Shown here piece by piece: positions 45,243-56,045 of a DNA stretch of 64,000 bases (positions are counted from its first letter, which is position 1; each line of letters opens with the position of its first letter). The notes beneath the pieces are model-generated. The model was not told the DNA's origin. It did no database searches and saw only the letters and a list, made by a program, of their open reading frames with translations. The position numbers and the translations under genes are program-made. Origin of the DNA: Dendrolimus kikuchii (lineage: Eukaryota > Arthropoda > Insecta > Lepidoptera > Lasiocampidae); contig CM034401.1 in NCBI GenBank assembly GCA_019925095.2, positions 12,932,338-12,996,337 on the forward strand, in the 5' to 3' direction.

Positions 45243-45312
45243 TATAAATTTAATACATACATACATACATACATAACTTCACGCCAGTTCCCTCGCGGGG
45301 TATAAATTTAAT
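45243..45312 (-). mobile_element. 46-bp RTE tail insertion with 12-bp target-site duplication
   Basis: TATAAATTTAAT at 45243-45254 and 45301-45312 flank only 46 bases. These comprise a (CATA)n tail and 25-30 bases of the RTE 3' end (TTCACGCCAGTTCCCTCGCG). It is the smallest RTE insertion in the window. Confidence 0.92.
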
Positions 45313-46940
45313 GTATAATATATAATACAATAATACGAATGTAAAAAGTTAAACAATATGATATTATATATTCGTGATAGAATACGCATTTACATATTAT
45401 ATAGGTATAGATAAATTAGTTTATTAATACAAATAAAAATTCGTGTATGTCTTAGGTATACAGCTATCATCAGCCTTTATCAAGAGTCTCTGTAATACCT
45501 TTCTCAAGAATATAGTCTTTGTTCCCAAAAAAGGAAGGAAAGTAGGTATCACCAATTCCGGAGAAAACACAGTTCTGTCCGTAGTACTATGGCATGAAGT
45601 ATGCAGCAATTGTGTGCACAATATGATATTATTTGCGTTAGTGCAGGACAATCGAAACGACTATGCATAATATTTTACAGCAAACCCAGTGTATATGTCA
45701 CTATTCTTTCGTTTTACTAATATTAATTCGCCTCCTCACCTTTCGGCCGCGTATAATACAGAGTCAGAGAAGAGCTACTTATGCTCGACGGGAGATCTAA
45801 AAAAGAAGATTTACCACGAAGGGCCTACACATGAAATATGGACGAATACTCATACGTTTTTGTAATCGTAAATACGTACATGTATACACTTTTTCATTTT
45901 GTTGCCTGTTAATTTTATTCTTGCAAAGAGCAAGTGCTATTTCTGAGTCCAATGCCCCCGAATACGATGAATGTGTGTATATGTATTATATGATATGTTT
46001 GTCTTGAGACTCGAGAGACTATCGACGAGTCTGTAAACTGTACCAGCCTGCGTTAAATTTTGAAACAAGACTAATTACCGTTCTAAAATACGGATAGTAG
46101 GAGTATGAGTACCTAGTACATTGTAATATCTCAACAAAATACGCTGTCTACGAACTCGTATAATAAATTAAAATAGTGCTTCACTTAGTAACTTTTACGT
46201 AAGCCTTATTTGTAATACCTTAGCTTAGCTTTACTTATTAATCTATTTCCAATATCTCATAAGTCTCTGTATTTTAACACAACATTAGATATAAAAAAAA
46301 TATTTTTAAAGTTTATATTCTGAGTCATTTTGTAGACGTATTACATAAACTTAAACGATTTACTGTTGGGCTACGGAAGGACAATATACCCTTCACATTT
46401 GTCCAAAGTTGATTGGTGGGGTTCATACAACGGTTGTACCTATATGGGTTCTCTCACGCTATTTTACTGTCAGCGCGTGGCATTTGCTTAGGTGACACAT
46501 TTTAGAATAAATTATAAAACATCATACCTGTAAAATAGGAAGCTTTAAAATAACTTGTTGTCCTCATACTTTTGAAATACCATGTTTGTAATCATTTTAA
46601 TTACAGTTTAAACAATAATTAATGTTTTTTACTCGTTAAGTCGATATGACGTCACAATTTGCTACGCTCGTAGAAAATCTAGTCGGTCTCGGTGTTCGTT
46701 TACAAAAAGTATTGCAGTAGATTTCTCTATGGTGAAAAGCTTTAAACTAGTGAAATACGGGGGCGCTAGGTGGCCAGTTCCTAATATCCTACTGACCCTT
46801 CATTTGCCTTACTACCGGATAACATTTGACATAAGCTCTATGCAAGTAATAGCAAAATTCATCCAATGGTAAGGGGAGCGAATGAAGAGTACGATATGTA
46901 TAGGAACCGGTTAAGAATGAATCTACTACGACTAAAGCAT
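45313..46940. other. Intronic DNA without recognised gene
   Basis: A 75-residue + strand frame at 45443-45670 has exon-like composition but no recognisable domain or splice context. The rest is AT-rich. Confidence 0.4.
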
Positions 46941-46942
46941 AA

Positions 46943-47189
46943 TGACCACGTAAGTCGAACGTCATACGAACGACTTCGTCAATTTACGCTTGTGTGTAGC
47001 TTGCTAGCATGTTGAGTATATAGAGACGAAACTGTGTGCACAGCTATATGACGAACGCATGACGATACCCAAATGCGACGATGCCGCACCGTGGATACAG
47101 TTTTGTCCCGTGCTACGTAAGATGCAAACAAGCTAAATACAAACGTAAAATGACGATGTCATGCGTATGGCGTGCGGCTTACGTGGTCA
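46943..47189. repeat. MITE candidate with about 30-bp imperfect terminal repeats
   Basis: TGACCACGTAAGTCGAACGT from 46943 pairs with the reverse complement of the sequence ending GCGGCTTACGTGGTCA at 47189. Most of 30 positions agree. The interior is CpG-rich and non-coding, with GACGATGCCGCACCG and related repeats. No clear target-site duplication. Related CpG-rich sequence continues to about 47330. Confidence 0.6.
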
Positions 47190-47329
47190 AAAACCTGTAG
47201 CTGTACCAGATCATCGATTGCTTTTTATGAAAATGCACTGTAGTAGTCTCTCAGGTGCCTGACGTATGGACGCCACGCATAGCGTATGTGCGCCGTCGTC
47301 GCTCAGCTTCACGCTCGCGCCGTACGCTG

Positions 47330-48169
47330 CCTATGACGTTTATAATGGAGCATGGTCTTAAAAAACTACTAATATAATATTTTCTTAAACTACTAATATG
47401 TTATAATTTATTCAGTGGTGTTCCTCGCTCGCCTATATTTCAAATCTTGTATCGAAAAGCAAAATCTCATAGGAGAAATTCACTTTTCGCTGTAAGAAGT
47501 TTTCTACAGTAGGTACTGTCCTCGGAGACTAAGAAACACCACATGCGCATATATTAAAATTTATAAAGGCGGTCTCTGCAAGCTCGTAAAATGTTACAAG
47601 TACAGTAATACCCCGAACTTACGCGATAGGTGGAATTAAGCGATAATCTCGTAATGCTGATATTAGACGGATCAACCAAATTGTCAGTCCTTTAAGTCAG
47701 CTTTGCTCCTTTTTCTAAATTGATTACCAAAAAGGCGCAAACTGAAAAGACTCGACGAAATTCAATGACATTGAATGATACAATTTTATGTATAATTCGA
47801 TCACTTTGTTCGTTGTTCCATCTAAATTGAAAGACAGAAATGGACGCTCTAATATTGGCTTAAGTAAAGGTATATAATATACTCGTATGTGTAGTGTGGA
47901 TGGATTAAGTAATCGAATATTGTGTAATGCCCCTGCTCCACTTGCGTTAATATTAATGTTAGTTATTATCAACCGAGCGTTAATCCCGGTTGCGTTCAGA
48001 GCATTCACCTCAATTTTGGTGACTGTGTCTAAATGCGTTATATTTATATCGATAAAAATTAACCAGTTAACCAATACCTACATTTGCGAAGTTAAAACAG
48101 GAACAAAGTTTCTCTAGCACATAATAATAATACAAGGAACAACCATTTCGCCCAGTAAAAATAGTAACT
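47330..48169. other. Intronic DNA with degenerate repeat
   Basis: The segment 47920-48070 shares motifs with the scattered family at 3780-3995 and 63785-63985 (GTGACTGTGTCTAAATGCGT). No gene. Confidence 0.45.
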
Positions 48170-48480
48170 CTGAATTTTTGAAGTGAAAAATCTTTAGAAT
48201 CTTGATTTAAAACTCAATCGAACTAAAAAAAGCGACACTGAATTCCTAGGTACTTTTATGGGATTTTCCATTTTCGTCATTTTGATAGTTTTGGTAGCCT
48301 CCTCACTCTTATCTACTAAGCGTTGTAAATATTATATAATTATGCTCACCTGTATATTCTCTGAAGTTTCACTTCTACTGCGTGTAAACTGCACATACAT
48401 ACATTTGTTTATAAATTTAGCCCAAGAAATATTTAAAATCGAAATGGGGGAAGAAATGCATTAAAGCTTTATCTAGTCGT
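48170..48480 (+). repeat. Interspersed repeat A
   Basis: GAAGTGAAAAATCTTTAGAA, AAAAAAGCGACACTGAATTC and GAAGTTTCACTTCTACTGCG match 12893-13230. The hydrophobic peptide open at 48258-48464 lies wholly within this repeat and is not taken as a signal peptide. Confidence 0.6.
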
Positions 48481-48837
48481 GTATCTATATAACGCGAGGA
48501 TTTAGCCGCTGTTCAGTGTCACATTTCTACTCGGCGATTGTGATTTCTGGTATACTTCTTCCATTGGTGGAGCTTAATAATTTACATATAAAAAACTTCC
48601 CGCTGAATAAGACATAAAATACATATTTAAGAAATAAATCGGCTTAGGCTTAAATTCCTAAATAAAACACGTCCTGTATTACCATGCCTGAGATATAAAT
48701 CGCATTAGGTACCGGTAAATTATTTGACAGGTTAATGAAGTCATACCCCATTCGGATTCATATTTACGACTTTTTCCATTACTTTTTGCAAAAATAATTC
48801 AATACAGCAAGCAACATTTGTAAGTTTATTTATTTTA

Positions 48838-49167
48838 TCTGTATGTTAATACGTGACGCAAAAACTCTGTACCCTTTTTACGAAAATTACGCGGACGGAG
48901 GAATATGAAATTTCGCACATTTATAGTTTATACAAAGAAGAAGCGCCGTATGTTAATATTTGTTTTAAATAATGCATAAAAAATACATTAAATCAATAAA
49001 TAAAAAACATGACACACACTACCATGTATTTGACACACGCATGCATATATACTTTTTTGTTTATTGTTAAACTCAAATTAACAGTGTAGCCTTGGCGAAA
49101 TCTGTGATCATAAAAGTATAGTCTTTGTCATTATTATGGTCGAATTGTGACCATGGCCGATCACTAG
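48838..49167 (+). mobile_element. Non-autonomous Helitron, family I
   Basis: Begins A|TCTGTATGTTAATACGTGA and ends GGCCGATCACTAG|T. Shares the interior with 54663-54964 (AGTGTAGCCTTGGCGAAATC). Its terminal hairpin is decayed (GTCGAATTGTGAC). Confidence 0.7.
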
Positions 49168-49279
49168 TTAATATAGTTTTCTCACAATATTTTTTACACA
49201 GAATTTTCTTAAGTTTTCGCGTTTAGTACACATAGTTAAAAATATGTAACTGTTTTAAGCGCCGCATATTATTATTAAC

Positions 49280-49415
49280 GGCTTGGAGCCTAATCTAATT
49301 GACCACCGCTTCGCATTTGACTTCCGTGAACACGACTACTGAAAAGTGGCCGAAAATATCGAAGCAAAAATAAATAAAATGCCGCATTTAAAACTTTGTT
49401 TAAGTTAAAATCGAA
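49280..49415 (+). repeat. Interspersed repeat H (decayed)
   Basis: TTCCGTGAACACGACTACTG, AAAAGTGGCCGAAAATATCG and TTAAAACTTTGTTTAAG follow the order of the copies at 5815 and 31328. Confidence 0.6.
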
Positions 49416-49617
49416 TCCCAAAGTATCTCATGGTTATTGTTTTGGACGAATTCTTTCGCCAGTGGCCAGTTGGCTAAAAAATTTGAAATGCAACCTTCCA
49501 AAAAAAGCTTGGTGAATTTTGACTTAAGAAATCTCGTGAAAAGGAGGTCACGTTGTAAAAATATTGTTTACGATAAAATTTTATTATCTGATTATTCCAT
49601 TTTACTTTAGATCTTGT

Positions 49618-49690
49618 CAATAATAATAATAGTCCATAAGCGTTTCACTAGTGCACTCGAGCCTCCCATTTATATTCTATACTAGTGCGT
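49618..49690 (-). repeat. tRNA-derived SINE, family 1, tail fragment
   Basis: AATAATAATAATAGTCCATA then AGCGTTTCACTAGTGCACTC and GAGCCTCCCATTTAT match the tail side of the copies at 4060 and 39725. Confidence 0.55.
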
Positions 49691-49699
49691 ACCTCTTTT

Positions 49700-50140
49700 T
49701 TTTAGTTTATATTAGTACTATTTGTACCCCGTAAGATTCACTTCATTTTGTATCGCAAACTATCCCATTTCCCAGCATGAAAAGTATTTATGTTCGTATA
49801 CGATATTAAAACTACATTTTAACAAAATTACAGTAAAATCTATCCAGTACTCGATCAAAATAACCAAAATAAAGAAAAGGACAAAGCACATAAAAACAAA
49901 ACCCATCCTACTTTCTGGTATAACATTTTCATAAATCTGGATAGATTATCTGGGATGAAAAGTATCCTTGGTCCACCCTCGGTATTAAAATGACATATAT
50001 TATTATACCTAATTTAAGCCAAATCGGTAAAAAGTATCCTATGTTCATCCTCGGCATCGAATATATATATATAAAGAGCAACACATAGACAGACAGAGTT
50101 ACTTTCGCCTTCATAATATTAATAAGCATGTTTATCCCTC
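49700..50140 (+). repeat. Interspersed repeat C
   Basis: GTAAGATTCACTTCATTTTG, AAAGTATCCTATGTTCATCC and CAGAGTTACTTTCGCCTTCA match 14935-15345. A partial internal duplication (two GAAAAGTAT..., two CATCCTCGGCAT-like blocks) is visible. Confidence 0.65.
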
Positions 50141-50459
50141 TATATGTATTAAAATAAACTCTCAACTGCTATAACATAAAATACCCAACTATATATCCCA
50201 ATGATACATCTATCTGCAGCTATGTATACATTCAGACAAATGCTTGTCAGTATCACAGAAATGATAGTCCATTAGTCTGTCGATATTCAATCGTTCTGGT
50301 TTTGATCGTCACGACAATACTGAAAGGCTTTATTACGTTTTGTCGATCAAAATGAAACAACTTTAAGATTTATGAATACGATGTAATATTAACATGCTGT
50401 GAAGTATATATATTTTTTAACTGAATTGGTTACAATATATAAGATATAATTATATTTTT

Positions 50460-50981
50460 AACCAACTTCAAAAAGCAGCAGTTTCTCAATTCGTCTGTAT
50501 GATTTTTTTTGTGTATTTTTGTTACTCGATTTCTCCGTCAATTCTGAACCGATTTTCAAAAATTTTCTTTTAATCAAAAGGGAATTACCAACCAATCCTG
50601 AATTAGTTCCATTGTCGGCATGTCAGGACCTGATGAATGGATTAGATCTTAGGAAAATCGAGAATAGCCCTTATTAAAGAACGCCGTGCGCCTAAATTCT
50701 TGAAAAAAAGCTTATATACGTGTGCCAGTATTACAATTTCTGCGGACATTTATTCTTTTGTAGACATGTTACACAATTTATCCATCAATTGTGAACTGAT
50801 TTTCAAATTGTTTTTTTTTAACTCCCGAGATAGTCTCATAGCCAGCAAGTCAGGATCTGATTTGTGGATCGCACGGGAATCAAGAGAAAACCTTGCTGAA
50901 GACCATATACACCGAAAAGAGAGAGGGTAAATTTGTATACGCGTGCCAGTTGTACAATTTCTACAGATGCTTAATATATTA
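50460..50981 (-). repeat. Interspersed repeat F
   Basis: CCAACTTCAAAAAGCAGCAG, GATTTCTCCGTCAATTCTGA, ACCGATTTTCAAAAATTTTC and CATGTCAGGACCTGATGAAT are the reverse of blocks at 28930-29640. Two partial units can be traced, the second from about 50770. Confidence 0.6.
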
Positions 50982-51253
50982 TTTCTAAAGCTATTGAAGT
51001 ATTTGCGCAACTACGAAGTTATTTTTTTTAACAAAAACAAAACTGACTTCGCCCTAAAAACCAAAAAATAAATATTTAACCCACTTCTTTCTATAACGTC
51101 ATGAAGTCGGTGTCAAGTTTCTAAAGCTATTGAAGTATTTGCGCAACTACGAAGTTATTTTTTTTAACAAAAACAAAACCGACTTCGCCCTAAAAATCAA
51201 AAAATAAATATTTAACCCACTTCTTTCTATAACGTCATGAAGTCGGTGTCAAG
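50982..51253. repeat. 136-bp tandem duplication
   Basis: Unit 1 at 50982-51117 and unit 2 at 51118-51253 both start TTTCTAAAGCTATTGAAGTA and end ATGAAGTCGGTGTCAAG. Only about two positions differ by eye, so the duplication is recent. Confidence 0.92.
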
Positions 51254-51582
51254 TAAAATATAAAAATTACTATATTTTGTAAATTTGTTATTGTTATTTT
51301 ATGTTTTAATTGGCACCGACTTCAAGATGTTGTAGACAGAAGTCGGTTAATTATTTTTTTTTTTGGTTTTTAGTATGAAGTCAATTTTTTGGTTAAAAAA
51401 AAATTCAAAAAATAACCAGTTTCATGCCCATTCACACATAATGAAGGGTTTAGTTTAAGGTGGTTATAAAATTTGTATTAATTATTTATTTTAAGCTTTT
51501 GATAAAAAAAAAAGAAAACGCTTCAAAGTTTTTGCAAAAACATACCTTAAACTTTCTAAAATAGGCAGTTAAAATTCTGAGA
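51254..51582. other. Continuation of repeat F and AT-rich DNA
   Basis: GGCACCGACTTCAAGATGTT and ACAGAAGTCGGTTAATTATT at 51311-51355 are a recognisable end of family F. A-rich sequence follows. No gene. Confidence 0.5.
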
Positions 51583-51676
51583 TGTTCTTTAGATATACTC
51601 TTTATGTACATCCACATCATCTGTGGTCTCTACCACAGATGATGTGGATGTACATAAAGAGTATATCTAAAGAACA
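51583..51676. repeat. Perfect palindrome, 45-bp arms and 4-base loop
   Basis: Arms 51583-51627 and 51632-51676 are exact reverse complements, separated by CTCT. The outer arm begins TGTTCTTTAGATATACTCTT and the inner end is CATCATCTGTGGT. It directly precedes a SINE. Confidence 0.95.
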
Positions 51677-51845
51677 ACGGCGTAAGCCTTTGCCCGCCTA
51701 GTTTTGTGGAACGCAGAAGCTTCGTGTTCAATTCCTGGCTGGTAATTTTCTTAAAGACGAAGTTTCCGTTATTTACTATGGTTTGGGTGATGGGATCGTC
51801 CCCAGAGTGGTCCGTTGTATCAAATATAACATAATTAGCTTAAGG
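51677..51845 (+). repeat. tRNA-derived SINE, family 2, plus orientation
   Basis: CGGCGTAAGCCTTTGCCCGC, GAACGCAGAAGCTTCGTGTT, CGTTATTTACTATGGTTTGG and CGTCCCCAGAGTGGTCCGTT match the reverse complement of 24945-25192. The extreme 5' head is replaced by the palindrome. Confidence 0.75.
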
Positions 51846-51967
51846 ATATTTTTGTGTATATTTGAATGGTTCCCCGGATGATTGAGATTCACAATTGGAA
51901 CCGCACTAGAATCCGGTCCTAGATTTTTGTATTTTCAGGGCAAGACAACGTCCGCCAGGACCGCTAG
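51836..51967 (+). mobile_element. Helitron 3' end, Lep1-like
   Basis: GATTGAGATTCACAATTGGA then CCGGTCCTAGATTTTTGTAT. The hairpin GGGCAAGACAACGTCCGCC and the end GGACCGCTAG|T follow. The 5' part is missing. Confidence 0.7.
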
Positions 51968-51975
51968 TTATATTA

Positions 51976-52745
51976 TATACTAGGATTTGTTCTCAACTTC
52001 GTCCACGTTTAACGGATAACGTAGATTACAATTATTTTGCCCAGTATTCAAAATCAAAGGGCATTTTCAGCAGGGCGATTGATTTTTTTGTATGAAAATG
52101 CCTGAATTCCGAAGAGTTCCGTACAAACGTGGGATAAGTAATATTACTAAAGGTATATATAACTACATCTGTTCTATTAAATATGTCTAATAAATACAGA
52201 AACTGTCATATCAAATAAGCTTTAATGTTAGGAACTTAAATTCCCCGGCGAATTTAAGTTCCACATTTTATTGTTTTAGTATCAATTGGATCCGAATCAG
52301 CTAATTTTTATGTATACTACCTACTTTAAAAACTTCCAGGTAAATTCCCGTGGGACTCCCGGAATATAAAGTATCGCATCACTTGTAAAAATACTTAAGA
52401 TATTGTTCTAGTGAAGTCTAACTAATTTATACCATTCTCTGGAGAAATCCCGCAAAATTCCTGAGACACTAAGTACCATAGCGTTTGAAAAAGACTGTAA
52501 ACTATCGTTTTAGTGAAAGCTGTGTCCGGTATAAGCTAATTTTTATACACCTGAACAACTTCAAACCGCTTCTGGGAAATTTCCCGCGGGATTCCAGTGA
52601 TACAATTACCACAGATTTTAAGGCCTAGTACTTTTTACGTGAATCCTGTACGAACAGGCACGAAATCTAAAAAAAAAAACCACCGTGTTCTACGTTGTTT
52701 TTTAGTAGTTTCAATATATAGACACGGCATTTTTAGAATTTTATA
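51976..52745 (+). repeat. Interspersed repeat B, with internal repeats
   Basis: ACTAGGATTTGTTCTCAACT then TCGTCCACG. Several units of the form CCCGYGGGATTCC...AAGTACCACAG follow, ending near CAATATATAGACACGGCATT. It matches 53101-53690 and the inverted copy at 23836-24332. Confidence 0.6.
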
Positions 52746-53100
52746 ATGTTATAGATAGTGTAAAAAAGATAAAAGCCGTCGAAGTCACCAGTCGCTGCTA
52801 ATAATAATTCATGCAAATTATAACAATTCATTACAGATCATTATTTCACTTAAGTATTCATGACATATATTTTAATTGAGGAATAATTTAATCATCGGCA
52901 ATTATGAAAGAAATAAAATAACACTTGACTCGTTAGCGAGCATGAATGATGCTCAATATTTTAATCAGCAAATGAATTGAGCATTTATGCTGTAGGCCAT
53001 TGATTGCCATACTTTTATGGTGAATATTCTATTTGAAAACAACGATTGATTTTTTGGAGGGAACGTGAAGAGTGAATTTTTTATGTATTTTAATTTTAAA
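52746..53100. other. AT-rich DNA without recognised gene
   Basis: Nothing recognised. Confidence 0.5.
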
Positions 53101-53690
53101 GCTAGGATATGCCCGCAACTTGTCGACTGACACCCGCTACTATTTTCACGCTTGAATTGAAATTCCCGTGGAATTCCCGGGACGCAAAGTACCACAGCAT
53201 TAAAAAAAAAGTAAGCTATCGCTTTAGTGAAAACTGTGCCGGAATAAGCTAATGTTTATGCTCCTAAACAATACCAACCGCTCCTTGGAAAATTCCCACG
53301 GCATTCCCGGGATAAAAAATATCACACATTTTATTACACAAAATTTGCTATCAATTAGTGAAAAAATCACACAGGAATTCGATTTTTGTAATCTGGCCTT
53401 TTTTAATAATTTTCAAAAAAAATCTCGCTGTATTTCCAGGATAACAAGCAGTGCAGATTTTAAGTCTAAGAATTAGCTGTCGATCAGCGAAAAACGGGTC
53501 GAAATCGGCCCAGTAGTTTTTAGAATCCCAAACAAACAGACAAAACGACAAAGAGACAGTAGATATTAAAAAAAAATCTGTCTGTCTGTCCATCGTTTAT
53601 ATAGTCTATTCCAGTTAGTTTTTTTTTAATAGCTTCAATGTATATAAACGGCGTGTTTCTAATTTTATAATATTATAGAATAATCGTCCA
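53101..53690 (+). repeat. Interspersed repeat B
   Basis: GCTAGGATATGCCCGCAACT, TGAAATTCCCGTGGAATTCC, GTGCCGGAATAAGCTAATGT, TCGAAATCGGCCCAGTAGTT and CTGTCTGTCTGTCCATCGTT. It ends in AATTTTATAATATTATAGAA, the most complete copy. Confidence 0.65.
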
Positions 53691-54060
53691 CTCCATTTCA
53701 GTCCACCCTCAATGGAGAGTTCATTGTCAGAAAACTGTTGTCCAGGGCTGGAAGTAGGCATCCCCAAGTAAGCGCCATCTAACCGGGTCCTTTTCTTATT
53801 GCAAATCTGGCAAACAGGCATACAGCCCAGACAATGATTCCGCGTACAACGATGATCTGGAGAGAACTTCCCGCCGCAGTTTTCCCTTTGCGCTATGACA
53901 TGGGTTTCTTTAAGAAGGGCGTTATAATATTTCTTAGAGGTCGGCAACGTGTTAGCGACACACCTGGTGTTGCAAACGTCCATAAGTGACGGTAACCACT
54001 TTTCATCAGGTGGGCCGTCTGCCTGTTTGCCTGCTTCAGGCATTAAAAAAAAACAATGAA
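53691..54060 (+). repeat. Unrecognised GC-richer segment ending in a LINE/SINE 3' tail
   Basis: 53890-54060 carries the tail family (GTGTTGCAAACGTCCATAAG, GACGGTAACCACTTTTCATC, AGGTGGGCCGTCTGCCTGTT, A-rich end). Upstream, 53700-53885 may be the body of the same element. A minus-strand frame of 159 residues is open across both and contains CysxxCys-like spacing (HCLGCMPVCQIC). Because it runs antisense to the tail, I regard it as accidental. Confidence 0.5.
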
Positions 54061-54662
54061 AGTGATTAGCGTCATGTGTAGGCGTTTCTAACACCAGGGG
54101 TGAAGCAAAGGAGTTATAGATAAACGTCTCGAAGCTAAGACGTTTTTGCGTTTGTAGTAGTATACTGTCAGCACATAAATAAATAAACTAATACTATTAT
54201 CATTTTTTATAGGAAGGTACAAAATATTAAACGATATTAAAATAATAAATATTAAACAAAAAAAAAATAATTTAATACTAAATTTCAAGAAAATTTAAAC
54301 AAGTTTAGAAGTTAGTATGTGACTGTTTGTGTTAATGCTTACAAACTATAATTATTATGTAATATACACTAAACATTCTTCACATTACGATTAGATCAAG
54401 GCTAACAGTTTAATTTCGATATTCTATGAGAGCGTGCTATCACACCGATCAAGCCGGTCCTATGAGCTAAAATCAAGATAATGGTGTGCTTTATTGACCT
54501 GCCGCACAAACAGGTCGATCTCAGCCCATCTGCAATTCAGCAGAGACTTCCTTTAGTATTAGATATCTTTTATAACTGATAAATTGTATTGTATGCTGTT
54601 ATTATTTAACATAATAACTTATAGTCAATCGTACTGCAGAGAAATTTATCACGACTATATTA
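54061..54662. other. AT-rich DNA without recognised gene
   Basis: Nothing recognised. A GC-richer patch at 54420-54545 has no frame or repeat match. Confidence 0.45.
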
Positions 54663-54964
54663 TCTATATATTAATACGTGAAGCAAAAAGGAGTATGAAA
54701 TTTCGCACACTTATAGTTTAAATGGAAAAGAAGCGACGAACGTTAATATTTTTTTTAAACTATGCATAAAAAATACATTAAATCAATAAAAAAAAAACAT
54801 TACACACACTACCTTGTATTTGACACACACACGCATATATATTCTTTTGTTTATTGTTCAAGTCAAATTAACAGCGTAGCCTTGGCGAAATCTCTGATTG
54901 TACAAGTACTTATAGTCTTTGACATTAATTATTATAGTCGAATTTCGAGCACGGGCACCACTAG
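54663..54964 (+). mobile_element. Non-autonomous Helitron, family I
   Basis: Begins A|TCTATATATTAATACGTGA and ends GGGCACCACTAG|T with the near-terminal hairpin GTCGAATTTCGAG. It ends only 46 bp before the splice acceptor of the exon at 55011. Confidence 0.75.
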
Positions 54965-55010
54965 TTATTTGAAATCAAGGAGATACTAACATACTAATTG
55001 TTAAACACAG

Positions 55011-55224
55011 GTGGACGAGCGAATGACAATTCCACACGGCATGGTGAATGTCCATCGACATCATCACGGCATACCGCTCTCCATGACAAACTCATCGTTG
55101 GAATTCCCATTATCAACCCTGCAGTTATACCCAAATCAGACTGTCGACATAACATGCTTAAGTACCATCCCGAGCTATGCCAGTGAAGAGGGATTCGCGG
55201 ATGTACAAAATCACACAGTGAGTG
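55011..55224 (+). CDS. Beat-like gene, exon with second half of Ig2
   Basis: Acceptor TTGTTAAACACAG ends at 55010 and donor GTACGT begins at 55225; 214 bases, phase 0 to 1. It reads VDERMTIPHGMVNVHRHHHG, then IPLSMTNSSLEFPLSTLQLY and PNQTVDITCLSTIPSY, ending with FADVQNHTVSG. VDITC supplies the second cysteine of Ig2. NSS, NQT and NHT are possible N-glycosylation sites. A second donor, CACACA|GTGAGT, begins at 55218. Using it would put the last exon out of frame and stop after Leu-Pro, removing the hydrophobic tail. The GTACGT donor is chosen because the terminal exon then reads open. Confidence 0.85.
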
Positions 55225-55744
55225 GTACGTATATCTAAATAAATGCTTATAAATATACATATATTAACTTTAAAACATTGACGCGTCATTAATTTAGTTT
55301 TAAAATATAATTTTGCTTTTATTTCACTTTTAAATATCAACATGTGGGTTACATGGCTTATTCCTTACGCAATACTGTATTATATATACAGTACACGTAT
55401 ACAAAATTATATATACAGTTGCACTAAATTTATTAAAATAATATTAGATTAAAAAGATATTGGATTGGTATATAAAATTGAATCCGTAACGTATAGAGGT
55501 CATTACTAAATGATCAATGATCGACGTGTGTCAAAAGTAAAAAAATGTAAAACGAGTCATTCATAATCGCATTAATACTTTTTTATAACTTGTAACGAGC
55601 TTATAAACCTCGAATAACTATTATACAGACTAATCACTATAGTATGCTTTTCAACACTTTCTATATGAGTATTTTCTCTCAATTATGTGCATTGTACATA
55701 CCATATAATAATTTTATTTATGAGTGAATATATAATTTATAAAA

Positions 55745-56045
55745 GTCGTGGTAGCGTAATGGCTAGCGCACGCGTCCCAAAATTCAAGTGGTGCGGGTTC
55801 GATCCTGGCCGGAACGCATCCACTATTTAGGCAGTTTTCTGACCTAATGTACATATTGTTACAATTACCACGTGCTAACAACGGTGAAAGAAAACATCGT
55901 GATGCAACCTGAACATCGAAATAACCGATGTGTCAAACCTGCAAAGCCGCCGTGGACAAGCGTGGCGGGTATACTGTCCGTTCGCCCTATAATAGGAGGC
56001 CCGAGCCCAGCAGTGGGACATTTATGGGCTCTTATTATTATTAAA
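55745..56045 (+). repeat. tRNA-derived SINE, family 1 (best copy)
   Basis: The tRNA-like head GTCGTGGTAGCGTAATGGCT, then AGCGCACGCGTCCC, has A-box-like sequence; the B box GGTTCGATCC lies at about 55797-55806. The body follows (TTACCACGTGCTAACAACGG, GAACATCGAAATAACCGATG, CCGAGCCCAGCAGTGGGACA) and a (TTA)n end at about 56032-56042. It is in the last intron of the Beat-like gene. Confidence 0.8.

Noticed and set aside
45443..45670. 75-residue + strand frame in an intron
   Set aside because: No domain, no flanking splice sites that fit the Beat-like gene, and an equally long frame on the opposite strand.
48258..48464. Hydrophobic peptide resembling a signal peptide
   Set aside because: It lies inside repeat A, in an intron and downstream of four coding exons, so it cannot be the missing first exon.
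53615..54094. 159-residue minus-strand frame with Cys-rich stretch
   Set aside because: It crosses the antisense of a LINE/SINE tail and its Cys spacing fits no zinc-binding family I can name.
55040..55260. Minus-strand and alternate-frame ORFs overlapping the exon at 55011-55224
   Set aside because: The frame consistent with both splice sites and the Ig2 motif is the + strand one. The others are shadows.
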